Source: Bacteriovoracaceae bacterium UBA7317 (GTDB lineage: Bacteria; Bdellovibrionota; Bacteriovoracia; Bacteriovoracales; Bacteriovoracaceae). From it: 60,855 nucleotides of DNA. Shown here piece after piece: positions 26,063-34,099 of the stretch; within the stretch, counting starts at the first letter, position 1; the number at the start of each line of letters is the position of its first letter. Under the pieces are notes generated by a model. The model searched no databases, was not told the DNA's origin, and saw only the letters and a list, made by a program, of their open reading frames with translations. The translations under genes were made by a program, and so were the position numbers. The stretch covers positions 1-60,855 of the forward strand of contig DKQD01000062.1 in the NCBI GenBank assembly GCA_002474345.1, in the 5' to 3' direction.

Positions 26063-27814
26063 ATGGCTCGTTCAATGGTTATTTCACTTATAGGGAGACC
26101 TAATGTTGGGAAAAGTACCCTTTTTAACCGTCTGATGAAGAAGGCCCATAAAGCTATAACTTTCGACCAAGCAGGAGTAACAAGGGATCGTCACTACGGA
26201 ATTGCCACTTTTAATGAAGGTGAAGAAGATAAAGAGAGGCAAGCGGTTTTAGTTGATACCGGAGGGTTTTACCCTCAACAAATTCACGATATTGAGAAAT
26301 TTGATGAGCATAGAGGTCAAAACGATACGTGTGACCATTTTTTCAATATTATGAAAGAGCATGCTGAAATGGCAATTGAGGAGTCCGATTTAGTCCTTTT
26401 TATGACGGACGTTCGTGAGGGTGTACTCCCTTTTGATCACGATATTGCGCACTTTATCCGATCTAAAAAGAAAGAAGTTTGGTTAGTCGTTAATAAATAT
26501 GATTCTGATGCTCAGGCAGGTGAAGAAGCTGAATTTTACTCTTTGGGTTTTGATGACAAATCACTTTACCTTCTTTCCTCCTCTCATGGTAGGGGAGTAG
26601 ATGATTTGATAGAGTCTCTTGGAAAAAAGATTATTCAATTAGAGGAGACTAAATCTTCTGAGGACCTCTCTTTGCAATCAGGTCTAATTCCTAAGCAAAA
26701 TGTTGTTTCAAGGTTGGCCATTATTGGGGCTCCTAATGCGGGAAAATCAACCCTTTTAAACCGTATTTTGGGAGCGAAAAGGGCTTTAGTAAGTGACGTC
26801 CCAGGAACGACAGTTGACCCTATCGGAGGCTATTTTGACCTTGATTTTGGAAAAAATGCTTACCTTTTAGATAAAAAGCAGGTTGAGTCTTCTTGGGATA
26901 AAAAGAAGATTTTTACTTCTGATTTTGAGTTAAAGCAGTCTAAAGTCTTTGAAGAGTTTGGAGATACGGATTCTCCTTTTGAGCTAGAAAAATCCCTAGA
27001 GGAAATGTATAAGACTGTTTTTATGGATGATGAAGCTTTAGAAGAGAAAGGCGAGATTTTGGAAGATGAAATCGTCGAAGATGAAATCGTTGAAGAAAAC
27101 TCTAAGGAGTCTTTAGTTAACAATGTGAGATCAATTCATATTGTAGACACTGCAGGAATTAGACAGAAGAAAAAAATAAAGTCATTTATAGAGTCACAAT
27201 CTGTTTTTCGATCTTTACGCTGTATTACAGAAGCAGATGTTGTTATTTATCTTATGGATGCAACCAAGGGGATAGGTCATCAAGACAGAAGACTTTTGGG
27301 GATTGCTCTGGAAAAAGGTAAGTCTATTATCATGGCACTTAACAAAGTGGACCTTTTAAAAGAAAAGCTTAAAAATCAAAAAGATAGAGAAAAATGGCTT
27401 CAGAATTTGAGAGATGAAATTCCTTGGCTTGAATTTTGTGATTTGGTGACTCTTTCTGCAAAGGAAGGGAAGGGAATCAAGCGTCTTAAAAGAACAATTC
27501 AAAAGACGATTTTTGTGAGAAAGAAAACTGTATCAACAGGGCATTTAAATCGTTTCGTTCAGTTCATTGTAGATAAAAACCCGATTGTTGTTCAAAAAGC
27601 TCGAGGAGCGAGGTTTAAAGTCAAATATGCTCTTATGGTAAAAAATGGCCCTCCAACTTTTCTTTTATATTCCAATAAGTCTATGGGTATTCCTGAAAAT
27701 TATAAGAGGTACATAAAAAATAATTTAAGAAGAGAGTTTGATCTTTATAATACTCCTGTTCATGTAATATTTAGATCGAGCTCAGACCAAGAAAGAGGAA
27801 GGCCCAAGGACTAG
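26063..27814 (+). CDS. der: GTPase Der (EngA) with an acidic insertion in G domain 2
   Basis: Tandem-GTPase ribosome-assembly factor acting on the 50S subunit. The frame is open from 26036, but the ATG at 26063 has AAGGA at good spacing and gives MARSMVISLIGRPNVGKST (583 residues). G domain 1: GRPNVGKST, VLVDTGG, NKYD. G domain 2: GAPNAGKSTL, PGTTVDP, then after about 90 extra residues VDTAGI, and NKVD; a KH-like C-terminus follows. The insertion (about 265-355) lies between G2 and G3, is rich in Asp/Glu and has a short tandem repeat EDEIVEDEIVEE (27059-27094). Usual Der length is about 440-490. Domain 1 is also slightly enlarged before switch II. Confidence 0.95.
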   Translation: MARSMVISLIGRPNVGKSTLFNRLMKKAHKAITFDQAGVTRDRHYGIATFNEGEEDKERQAVLVDTGGFYPQQIHDIEKFDEHRGQNDTCDHFFNIMKEHAEMAIEESDLVLFMTDVREGVLPFDHDIAHFIRSKKKEVWLVVNKYDSDAQAGEEAEFYSLGFDDKSLYLLSSSHGRGVDDLIESLGKKIIQLEETKSSEDLSLQSGLIPKQNVVSRLAIIGAPNAGKSTLLNRILGAKRALVSDVPGTTVDPIGGYFDLDFGKNAYLLDKKQVESSWDKKKIFTSDFELKQSKVFEEFGDTDSPFELEKSLEEMYKTVFMDDEALEEKGEILEDEIVEDEIVEENSKESLVNNVRSIHIVDTAGIRQKKKIKSFIESQSVFRSLRCITEADVVIYLMDATKGIGHQDRRLLGIALEKGKSIIMALNKVDLLKEKLKNQKDREKWLQNLRDEIPWLEFCDLVTLSAKEGKGIKRLKRTIQKTIFVRKKTVSTGHLNRFVQFIVDKNPIVVQKARGARFKVKYALMVKNGPPTFLLYSNKSMGIPENYKRYIKNNLRREFDLYNTPVHVIFRSSSDQERGRPKD

Positions 27815-27839
27815 AGCTTTAGTTTTAGTTAGTTTCATT

Positions 27840-28628
27840 TTACCAGCCGAAAATATAACTTATTTTTGTCGTATAGCCTAAACCAGCAAGATTTTGGTAT
27901 CCAAAACCAGACCCTGTTACAATTGGCCTATACTTCTGTGTATATTTATCATGAAAATTGATTGAGTGTATTAAAAATTCAACGCCTAGGTATGTATCCC
28001 TTAGCTTTATAGGGAATTCAAGCCCTCCACCATACCCAAATCCAAAGCCACCACCTTTTTCATTTTCTAATTGAGATTGGTCTATGAATCGGTTTGTAAC
28101 ATACCAATACTCCATTGAGAGAGAAAGATAAGGATTTGCATATGTAATGGCCGTACCTAAGTTAGAAGTATCAAGATAATGTCTATAGTTTATAAAAAAC
28201 CGAAGACACCTTACTGCAATAGCACCAGGAGGATCAGGGTTGTAGCCATTAACAGCTTGGTCAATGAAAAAGTGGTGTTGAGAGTAGGCCCAGCCAATTC
28301 CCATTGATGTTTGAAAGTTAATAAAGTAATTAAGTGAAAGACCAAAGGTCGGTGGTTCGTTTACGTAAGCACTGCCTCTATTTCCATCAAACATTGTGTG
28401 ACCTATTGTTAGGGCCACATTATAAAATCTTGCATATTGATAAAAATTTTCGTCCTCTAAAACTTTTGTATCTTCATAGTCTTCTTTAAAGTCATTAAAG
28501 ATATCATTACCACCCAAGTTGAGGTCATCATTTTCAATTTCCATTGGCTCTAATTGGGCCCTGACGGTGCTTGGAGACCAACAGAAAAATAGGGCCATAA
28601 AAAGAGTAAGAAGTATATTTTTAAACAC
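27840..28628 (-). CDS. Predicted outer-membrane beta-barrel protein
   Basis: 262 residues. Signal peptide ending TVRA|QLEP, then an acidic linker (about 25-60), then alternating amphipathic strands rich in Gly, Tyr and Phe (GLSLNYFINFQTSMGIGWAYS; FGFGYGGGLEFPIKL) ending in KISYIFGW, whose terminal Trp fits a Bam-recognised C-terminal strand. No family recognised. It is 11 bases after the next gene in the same operon. Confidence 0.75.
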   Translation of the reverse strand: MFKNILLTLFMALFFCWSPSTVRAQLEPMEIENDDLNLGGNDIFNDFKEDYEDTKVLEDENFYQYARFYNVALTIGHTMFDGNRGSAYVNEPPTFGLSLNYFINFQTSMGIGWAYSQHHFFIDQAVNGYNPDPPGAIAVRCLRFFINYRHYLDTSNLGTAITYANPYLSLSMEYWYVTNRFIDQSQLENEKGGGFGFGYGGGLEFPIKLRDTYLGVEFLIHSINFHDKYTQKYRPIVTGSGFGYQNLAGLGYTTKISYIFGW

Positions 28629-28639
28629 TGAAAGGGCCT

Positions 28640-29143
28640 TTATAAATAGAAATGCACTCCAGCTGTTAGAATGTGATTTCCTCTAATTTCGATTGCAAAG
28701 TTGTCTAGTTTATTTAGTGAAACTCCAAACTCAAAACTAAAGCCTATACTCTCTATACCTTTAAGGTGAAACTCCGTTCCTAGATTAAAGTCAAATTGAA
28801 AACCTGATTTACTGGTTGTTCCTGACTTCTGGCCGAGAAGGCCCGCAAGAAGCGACCCATAAAAGTTAAGCTGTGGCTCTTCAAAAATAAGTCTATAAAC
28901 TTTGATTCCTGCTCCATGTCCACCGCTTGTTTCGTTTGTGCTTAGTGCAATTATGCCACCCAGCGCAAGGGTGGGCGACTTTTGAAGTTTAAAGCTTATT
29001 GCGGGAATACCTGTTATAAGCTGGTTTGAAAAGCCTAGCCCAAGTCGGCCTCTTTGGTGTGATGCGAAGCATTCTATTTGGAATACAAGTGTCAAGATTA
29101 GGGCAATTACGTAGGAAAGATAAGGGGGCGAAACTCTTTTCAC
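28640..29143 (-). CDS. Predicted small outer-membrane protein
   Basis: 167 residues from a GTG at 29143. Signal peptide ending CFA|SHQ, then beta-strand-like segments (GLGFSNQLITGIPAISFKLQ, FDFNLGTEFHLKG, GFSFEFGVSL) finishing in ILTAGVHFYL, an outer-membrane C-terminal signature. Family not recognised. First gene of a two-gene barrel operon, read from a promoter that shares its -35 with the divergent yfgM-bamB unit. Confidence 0.7.
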   Translation of the reverse strand: MKRVSPPYLSYVIALILTLVFQIECFASHQRGRLGLGFSNQLITGIPAISFKLQKSPTLALGGIIALSTNETSGGHGAGIKVYRLIFEEPQLNFYGSLLAGLLGQKSGTTSKSGFQFDFNLGTEFHLKGIESIGFSFEFGVSLNKLDNFAIEIRGNHILTAGVHFYL

Positions 29144-29182
29144 TTCAGATCTCTCTTTTTTTGCTAAAAGGTCATTTTACTT

Positions 29183-29210
29183 ATTCTAACACGGCCTGTA
29201 TTTTTGACAA
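29183..29210 (-). promoter_or_regulatory. Promoter of the outer-membrane protein operon (divergent)
   Basis: Minus strand: TTGTCA (29205-29210), 16 bases, TAGAAT (29183-29188); five of six matches in both boxes. Its -35 occupies the same DNA as the opposite -35 at 29204-29209. Confidence 0.6.
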
Positions 29211-29232
29211 CTTCGTTGGAGGTTACTAAACT
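29204..29232 (+). promoter_or_regulatory. Promoter of the yfgM-bamB unit (divergent)
   Basis: TTGACA (29204-29209), 17 bases, TAAACT (29227-29232): perfect -35, optimal spacer and a four-of-six -10, about 40 bases before the ATG at 29274. Confidence 0.65.
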
Positions 29233-29273
29233 GTGACAGTTCTAGAGTACGTATAAAATGGAGAGGAATAAAG

Positions 29274-29966
29274 ATGAATGAAGTAACTGCTACAGCTCCT
29301 TATAATGGACCTGAAGGTTCAGGGGTCCCTCTAAGTGATGATGATAGTATAGAGGCTCAGTGGAGTAAGTATAAAATACCAATTATTTCTTTGGTTGCAG
29401 TGGTTGTGCTTGGTGTTGTAGGGTTTGGCCTTTTTTCTAATCACAAAGAGAATAAAAATGAAGAATTTGGTGAGAAAGTTTATCGTTTTACTCAAGCTCA
29501 CTCTGCTAAATTAGAAAAAGGAACTTACGACGCAGCGTCTTACATTGCTTCTTTTAAAGTTTTGTTAAAAGATGTTGATGGGTTTGAGGGGGCATTTCCT
29601 CTTCTTCTGAACTCTGCAGATAAGGTTATGGAAAAAGGAGATTTAAAAGAGTCTCTTGAGCTCCTTCAGTTAGGTGAGAGTCAATACTCAAGTAGTAATG
29701 CTTATAAGGCTTTCTTTGTTAGAATTCGACTGGCAGCTCTTTATGAAGATATGGGTAAGTTTAATGAGGCTTATGAAGTTCTTCAAAACCTGTTAAAGTC
29801 CCCTGTTAAGCTTTTAGAATCGAAAGTCTATCTTGATTTAGGAAGGGTTCATCTAAAAATGGGTGAAAAGGAAAAGGCCAAAACCACTTTTCAATATGTA
29901 ATTGATAATGGAAAAAGTGGTGATGACGTCGTTAAAATGGCGAGGCTTTACATATCTAACATGTAG
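29274..29966 (+). CDS. YfgM-like TPR membrane protein
   Basis: 230 residues. Cytoplasmic N-tail with IEAQWSKYKIP, one transmembrane helix (about 36-56), then a periplasmic helical region with tetratricopeptide-like pairs (DLKESLELLQLGE, RIRLAALYEDMGKFNEAYEVL, VYLDLGRVHLKMGEKEKAKTTFQYVI). This is the architecture of YfgM, the ancillary SecYEG/chaperone-network protein, and the gene directly precedes bamB, as in E. coli. GGAGAGGAA precedes the ATG. Confidence 0.82.
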   Translation: MNEVTATAPYNGPEGSGVPLSDDDSIEAQWSKYKIPIISLVAVVVLGVVGFGLFSNHKENKNEEFGEKVYRFTQAHSAKLEKGTYDAASYIASFKVLLKDVDGFEGAFPLLLNSADKVMEKGDLKESLELLQLGESQYSSSNAYKAFFVRIRLAALYEDMGKFNEAYEVLQNLLKSPVKLLESKVYLDLGRVHLKMGEKEKAKTTFQYVIDNGKSGDDVVKMARLYISNM

Positions 29967-30027
29967 TTAAATGCACTAAAATAACTTTAAAATTGCTGAA
30001 GCTTTTGACTTTCTAAAAAGGTTTTCC

Positions 30028-31155
30028 ATGAAAAAATTCTTGAATGAATTTATACCTTTTGTTGTTTTACTTGTGATGGTTTCTTGCTCCTCTATAAAGA
30101 AGGTTATACCTATAAAGGGCACATCTTTAAAGAAGCCAGTTTTTACTGTTCTTTGGTCCAAAAATTATGATCCAGATTATAAAACAGGCAATTTGCCTAT
30201 TGCTCTTAATGGTCCAATTACCAGTGAAGGAATTGTTTATGCTGGACATAATGAAGGAGAGATGAGGGCCTACGATGTAGAAACAGGTAAAAGTGCTTGG
30301 GTAGTAAAAGATGGTGGTCTTTCTCACTCTACACCAATAGTTTACAAGGATTTATTAATTTACGGTACGCTACAAGGCAGGCTTTTTGCTAGAAACCGGA
30401 TCACTGGAAGTTTGAAATATAGTGTAGAGTTAGGTTCTGGAGTAGAGACCCAAGGTGTGATTTATAAAGATAGGCTCTATGTTCATTTGAGAAATCACAA
30501 GATTTTTTGTCTTGATGCTCAAACTGGGGCCATTATATGGGCCTATAAAAGGTCTATGTCCTACAAAACAACTCTTCAAAGGGCTTCTCGGCCATTTATT
30601 TCTAAAGATAAGCTATATGTAGGCTTTGCAGACGGATATTTGGTATCATTTTCAGCTCAGGATGGATCACTTCTTTGGGAAACTAAATTGGCAGAGGACG
30701 TAAAATTTCTTGATGTCGATACTGCACCGAGGTTATTTTTTGGGAAGATTTTTGCTGGAGTATCAGAAGGAGATATTTTTGTTTTAAACCCAAAGAATGG
30801 AGAAGTGCTTAGCAAGTTGCCTTTTTCGTCTTTAAGGGATCTAAAATTAATTGAGGACAAAATCTTTATCGGAACCAAAAAAGGTAACGTTGTCGTTTTA
30901 GATGAAAGTTTGAAAATGGTTAAAGAGTCCAGGACATTAGATGGAGCGATAACCGGATTGGCCGTTTGGAAAGACCGCTTTATAGTTGTAGGGACTATTA
31001 GGGGAACATTATACGCTTTAGATACGAAGAGCCTTGAAATCGTTGACCATTTGAACTTTGGTTACGCTGGAACGCCCCACTTCAATGAGGCGAGCATAGA
31101 TGGCCCTTTTCTTAGTATCATTTCAAGTAGGAACAGACTCCATTTAATAAAGTAA
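30028..31155 (+). CDS. bamB: Outer-membrane assembly lipoprotein BamB
   Basis: 375 residues. Lipobox MVSC (Cys20), then PQQ-type beta-propeller blades: repeated G.V.A.....G...W-like units (GIVYAGHNEGEMRAYDVETG; LLIYGTLQGRLFARNRITG; YVGFADGYLVSFSAQDGSLLWET; IFAGVSEGDIFVLNPKNGE; GTIRGTLYALDTKSLE). BamB is a non-essential subunit of the BAM complex that inserts outer-membrane barrels. It follows a YfgM-like gene; in E. coli the order is yfgM-bamB-der, and here der lies just upstream in the same neighbourhood. Confidence 0.9.
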   Translation: MKKFLNEFIPFVVLLVMVSCSSIKKVIPIKGTSLKKPVFTVLWSKNYDPDYKTGNLPIALNGPITSEGIVYAGHNEGEMRAYDVETGKSAWVVKDGGLSHSTPIVYKDLLIYGTLQGRLFARNRITGSLKYSVELGSGVETQGVIYKDRLYVHLRNHKIFCLDAQTGAIIWAYKRSMSYKTTLQRASRPFISKDKLYVGFADGYLVSFSAQDGSLLWETKLAEDVKFLDVDTAPRLFFGKIFAGVSEGDIFVLNPKNGEVLSKLPFSSLRDLKLIEDKIFIGTKKGNVVVLDESLKMVKESRTLDGAITGLAVWKDRFIVVGTIRGTLYALDTKSLEIVDHLNFGYAGTPHFNEASIDGPFLSIISSRNRLHLIK

Positions 31156-31168
31156 TTAAATAACTGAC

Positions 31169-32050
31169 TTACCTTTTTTTCATATAATTAAAATAATCCT
31201 GGGCCCATGGAGCTCTCATTCTGGTTAAAATTTGTTTTTTTAACTTGATTTCCTTTTTATTTAGAGAAGCAGGAGTTCGGCTTAGCTCTTTTTTTCTGAG
31301 GCTGGATAGAAGTGCCATATTTGAGAAGATTGTTGTTTTTAAAAGAATTGTAAGGTTTTTTCGAGATGGTTTAAATTCACTTTTTGATTTTTGGATAGTC
31401 GTTAAAAGGTTTTGAAAGTTATAGTAGTTAGTGCTTTTTCCTAACTGACATAACTGTTCAATTTCTCTATAGGTTTTAAAAGCGTGGTAGGACAAAGCTT
31501 TCTTGATGGTTGAGGACCACATTTCTTTGTCCTGGTTTCTTATTATATCTATAACTTGTGGTTTTTTGCTTCCTTCTGTCATTGGTAGATAAAGTTCCGG
31601 TGAAGAAGATAAAAAATTAAGGTCCTCAAGGTGGTTCTTATTTAAAAACTTGTAGTTAAGTCTTTTTTTATCGTTTTTTTGAGAATATCTAAACCCTTCT
31701 TTAAGAAGAGGTGTATGAAAATGAGGACAAGTGTTTATATTTGGTAAGGTCGCTGAAGAATAAGTTTTGAGTTTTTGATATTGTTTAAACAAATTCAAAA
31801 AATAGAGGTGTTTTGACGGTTTAAGTTTTTTCTTTTTTAATGGTTTTTTAGAAATAGAAGCAGGTCTTCGTGAAAAGCTTAATTGCTTGGGGAATGGAGG
31901 AGCAGATGGAATGAGATTAACCTTTTCTGTTTGTGGGTTAAACCTGTTCATTTTTGAACCAAAAGTCTCTGGCTGCTTATAAGAAGAACTACATGATGAA
32001 ATTAATAGGATTATCAAAATATTTACTAATGATATGATTGCCTTTTCCAA
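31169..32050 (-). CDS. Lipoprotein, unknown
   Basis: 293 residues. Lipobox ISSC (Cys20). The mature protein is very basic (stretch KKPLKKKKLKPSKH), proline-rich at the start and mostly helical after residue 90, with two isolated Cys. No recognised domain. A strong CCGATAA promoter-like element lies 44 bases upstream of the ATG, giving a short leader. The gene converges on bamB. Confidence 0.7.
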   Translation of the reverse strand: MEKAIISLVNILIILLISSCSSSYKQPETFGSKMNRFNPQTEKVNLIPSAPPFPKQLSFSRRPASISKKPLKKKKLKPSKHLYFLNLFKQYQKLKTYSSATLPNINTCPHFHTPLLKEGFRYSQKNDKKRLNYKFLNKNHLEDLNFLSSSPELYLPMTEGSKKPQVIDIIRNQDKEMWSSTIKKALSYHAFKTYREIEQLCQLGKSTNYYNFQNLLTTIQKSKSEFKPSRKNLTILLKTTIFSNMALLSSLRKKELSRTPASLNKKEIKLKKQILTRMRAPWAQDYFNYMKKR

Positions 32051-32093
32051 AATAAGCTCCTGATTTCTTGAGTCCGCTTTAAAATCAATTGCT

Positions 32094-32120
32094 TTATCGG
32101 ATGTATAGTCTCAACTTTTA
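32094..32120 (-). promoter_or_regulatory. Candidate sigma-28-type promoter for the basic lipoprotein
   Basis: Minus strand: TAAAAGTT, 11 bases, TCCGATAA; six of eight and seven of eight matches to the FliA consensus TAAAGTTT-N11-GCCGATAA. The best -35 of the three sites found. Confidence 0.5.
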
Positions 32121-32208
32121 GAAGAAATAGTGAATGAATCTAGTCAATAAAAAAACTGTAAATCCTTTTTTATAAAAAATTAAAAAAGTATAAAAAGCTT
32201 TATAAATA

Positions 32209-33198
32209 TTAGGGTGTTAGCTTTAGTTCAAAGTCTAAAACTAAAGGGTAGTGATCTGATGGAAAGTGTCTCAAATCATTATCTTCTTTAGGAAACGGTA
32301 GAGGAACTCCTGTTTCAGGATTCTTGTAGTAATAGATACCTGAGTCGTTTTCTCGGACAAGCCCTTTGAGTTTTTCCGAAAGAAAAATGTAGTCTAATTG
32401 AAGAGGTTTACTTTCGTTAGCTGAAGCCGGGTGTAAGAAAGTTGATCTTTGCTTTTCAGGTAAACCGATTATTTCCAGTATATCTCTAAGGTCAGTTTTT
32501 TCATAAATATACTGAAATTCGGGATCAGGCTTTGAGAGCTGAGCATTGCCATTAAAGTCACCAGCAACAAAAATGGGAACTTTATCATTATATTTTTTCT
32601 TAAGGTTTAAATAAACATCTATTAGTACTTTTAGTTCAGCACTCCTCCTTTTTGATCCTTTTTCATCATGTCCATCAAAGTTTAATTGAGATTTTAGGTG
32701 AACGAAAAGTAATACTAAAGAAGGTATGTCATTTTTTCCTTTTGGAAAAACTCTTAATTCAGCAATATCTCTTGAAAACTTATGAGGTTGATACAAAGGC
32801 GGAAGATTAAGCTTTTTCTTCTTCTCATTTTCCTTTTTTTCAAATTCATAATTAAAGTTAATAGAGCGGTTTTTATGAGTATAGTGACTGTAAGAAAAGG
32901 GCATTCCTTTTTTAATTAAAAAGCCAAGTTCAATCCCTCTTTCTGAGTTTCCTTGGATAAGTGTAGGTGAAAAATAATTATTGCAGAATTTATTATTAAA
33001 ATTGAAAAGAGATTCTTCTCCTCCAACCTCAGATATCATCAATATGTCTAAATCCATTTCTATGACAGCTTTTCCTAGGTCAATAACTTTATAGAGAGGC
33101 TTATTTGGCTGAAATTTCTTTAGAACTGTTTTCTGTTGATACTCATTCGGGTCGTTTAAAAGAAACAAGTTTTGTGAATTTAATACCGCAATTCTCAA
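32209..33198 (-). CDS. Endonuclease/exonuclease/phosphatase family protein
   Basis: 329 residues, no signal peptide visible. EEP-fold motifs: AVLNSQNLF (Asn), MISEVGG (metal-binding Glu), VFVAGDFNG (GDFN), LDYIFLS and SDHYPLVLDF (the catalytic SDH). The fold covers nucleases, phosphodiesterases and sphingomyelinases, so the substrate is open. It lies 18 bases after the next upstream gene and is probably in an operon with it and the giant lipoprotein. Confidence 0.88.
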   Translation of the reverse strand: MRIAVLNSQNLFLLNDPNEYQQKTVLKKFQPNKPLYKVIDLGKAVIEMDLDILMISEVGGEESLFNFNNKFCNNYFSPTLIQGNSERGIELGFLIKKGMPFSYSHYTHKNRSINFNYEFEKKENEKKKKLNLPPLYQPHKFSRDIAELRVFPKGKNDIPSLVLLFVHLKSQLNFDGHDEKGSKRRSAELKVLIDVYLNLKKKYNDKVPIFVAGDFNGNAQLSKPDPEFQYIYEKTDLRDILEIIGLPEKQRSTFLHPASANESKPLQLDYIFLSEKLKGLVRENDSGIYYYKNPETGVPLPFPKEDNDLRHFPSDHYPLVLDFELKLTP

Positions 33199-33216
33199 GA
33201 AGAACTCTTTTTTTAT

Positions 33217-34029
33217 TCAATTACAACTATGTCCGAATATCATTGTTTTATAATTTTTGGAAGTTTTATCCCATATAGCTTGACAAAAATGTCCAAGATG
33301 AAGCGATTTTGCCGTAGTTTCTAATTTAAACTTATCTATTAGAACTTGAGGGCAAACTACATTTTCTGGAGAGTTCTTCCTAGGGATTTTTTCATTTGAA
33401 AGAACCATTCTCCCATCATCTTTGATATTTAAACCAATATACACCCCTTCATATTCTAGTTGAAAATATAGATCATTTTGTTTGATGAAAAGAGGTGTAT
33501 CATCTCTTGGGACAAAGAACTCCTTTATTGAAAGGTTTTTACTTGAAGGACTATTTTCTAATAGAAATGCTTTTTGTGGGATAAATTTATTATTTTGGTG
33601 AACAAATTTATTTTTTATGTTTTTAAGAAAAGTCTCTGCTATGTAAATTTTTTCCTCACCTTTCTTCGTATGATGAGAGCATGGAGACCTCCAGCTAATA
33701 ACAGATCTATCTCTAGCTCCTAATGGGCTGGCCCATATGGAAATTAGAATTCCAAACTTTCTTTTAAACTTTTTAAGTTTTTGAATTTTTTTATTAATTG
33801 GTAATTTATGATCATGAACAAGTTCAATCCATTTTTTTCTTAATAGTGCTGCTTTTTTTGTACAGTTAGAGTTAGTTGGGCACCCTTCTATTGGGTGGAA
33901 AAGCATATGTGGCTTAAATTTTTCTTCTTTAAGTCCTCGAGTTTTTTTTGCGTAGGAATTAAATGAAGCAGTTAACGAAAGTAGGCTTAAAATGATAAAC
34001 GTTTTTAAATAAGAGTCATTAGATGCCAT
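33217..34029 (-). CDS. Exported protein, unknown
   Basis: 270 residues. Signal peptide (about residues 1-27, ending SYA|KKT). The mature protein has several Cys (CPTNSNCTKK, SPCSHH, FCQAIW, HSCN) that could form disulfides outside the cytoplasm, and a His-containing C-terminus. No domain recognised. It sits between the EEP gene and the giant lipoprotein gene on the same strand with short gaps. Confidence 0.65.
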   Translation of the reverse strand: MASNDSYLKTFIILSLLSLTASFNSYAKKTRGLKEEKFKPHMLFHPIEGCPTNSNCTKKAALLRKKWIELVHDHKLPINKKIQKLKKFKRKFGILISIWASPLGARDRSVISWRSPCSHHTKKGEEKIYIAETFLKNIKNKFVHQNNKFIPQKAFLLENSPSSKNLSIKEFFVPRDDTPLFIKQNDLYFQLEYEGVYIGLNIKDDGRMVLSNEKIPRKNSPENVVCPQVLIDKFKLETTAKSLHLGHFCQAIWDKTSKNYKTMIFGHSCN

Positions 34030-34099
34030 ATAATTCTCATTTTATTGGATATAAAACTTGTTTTTTTTTACTGCTTTTAATTTTAGAATAAAAAAAGAG

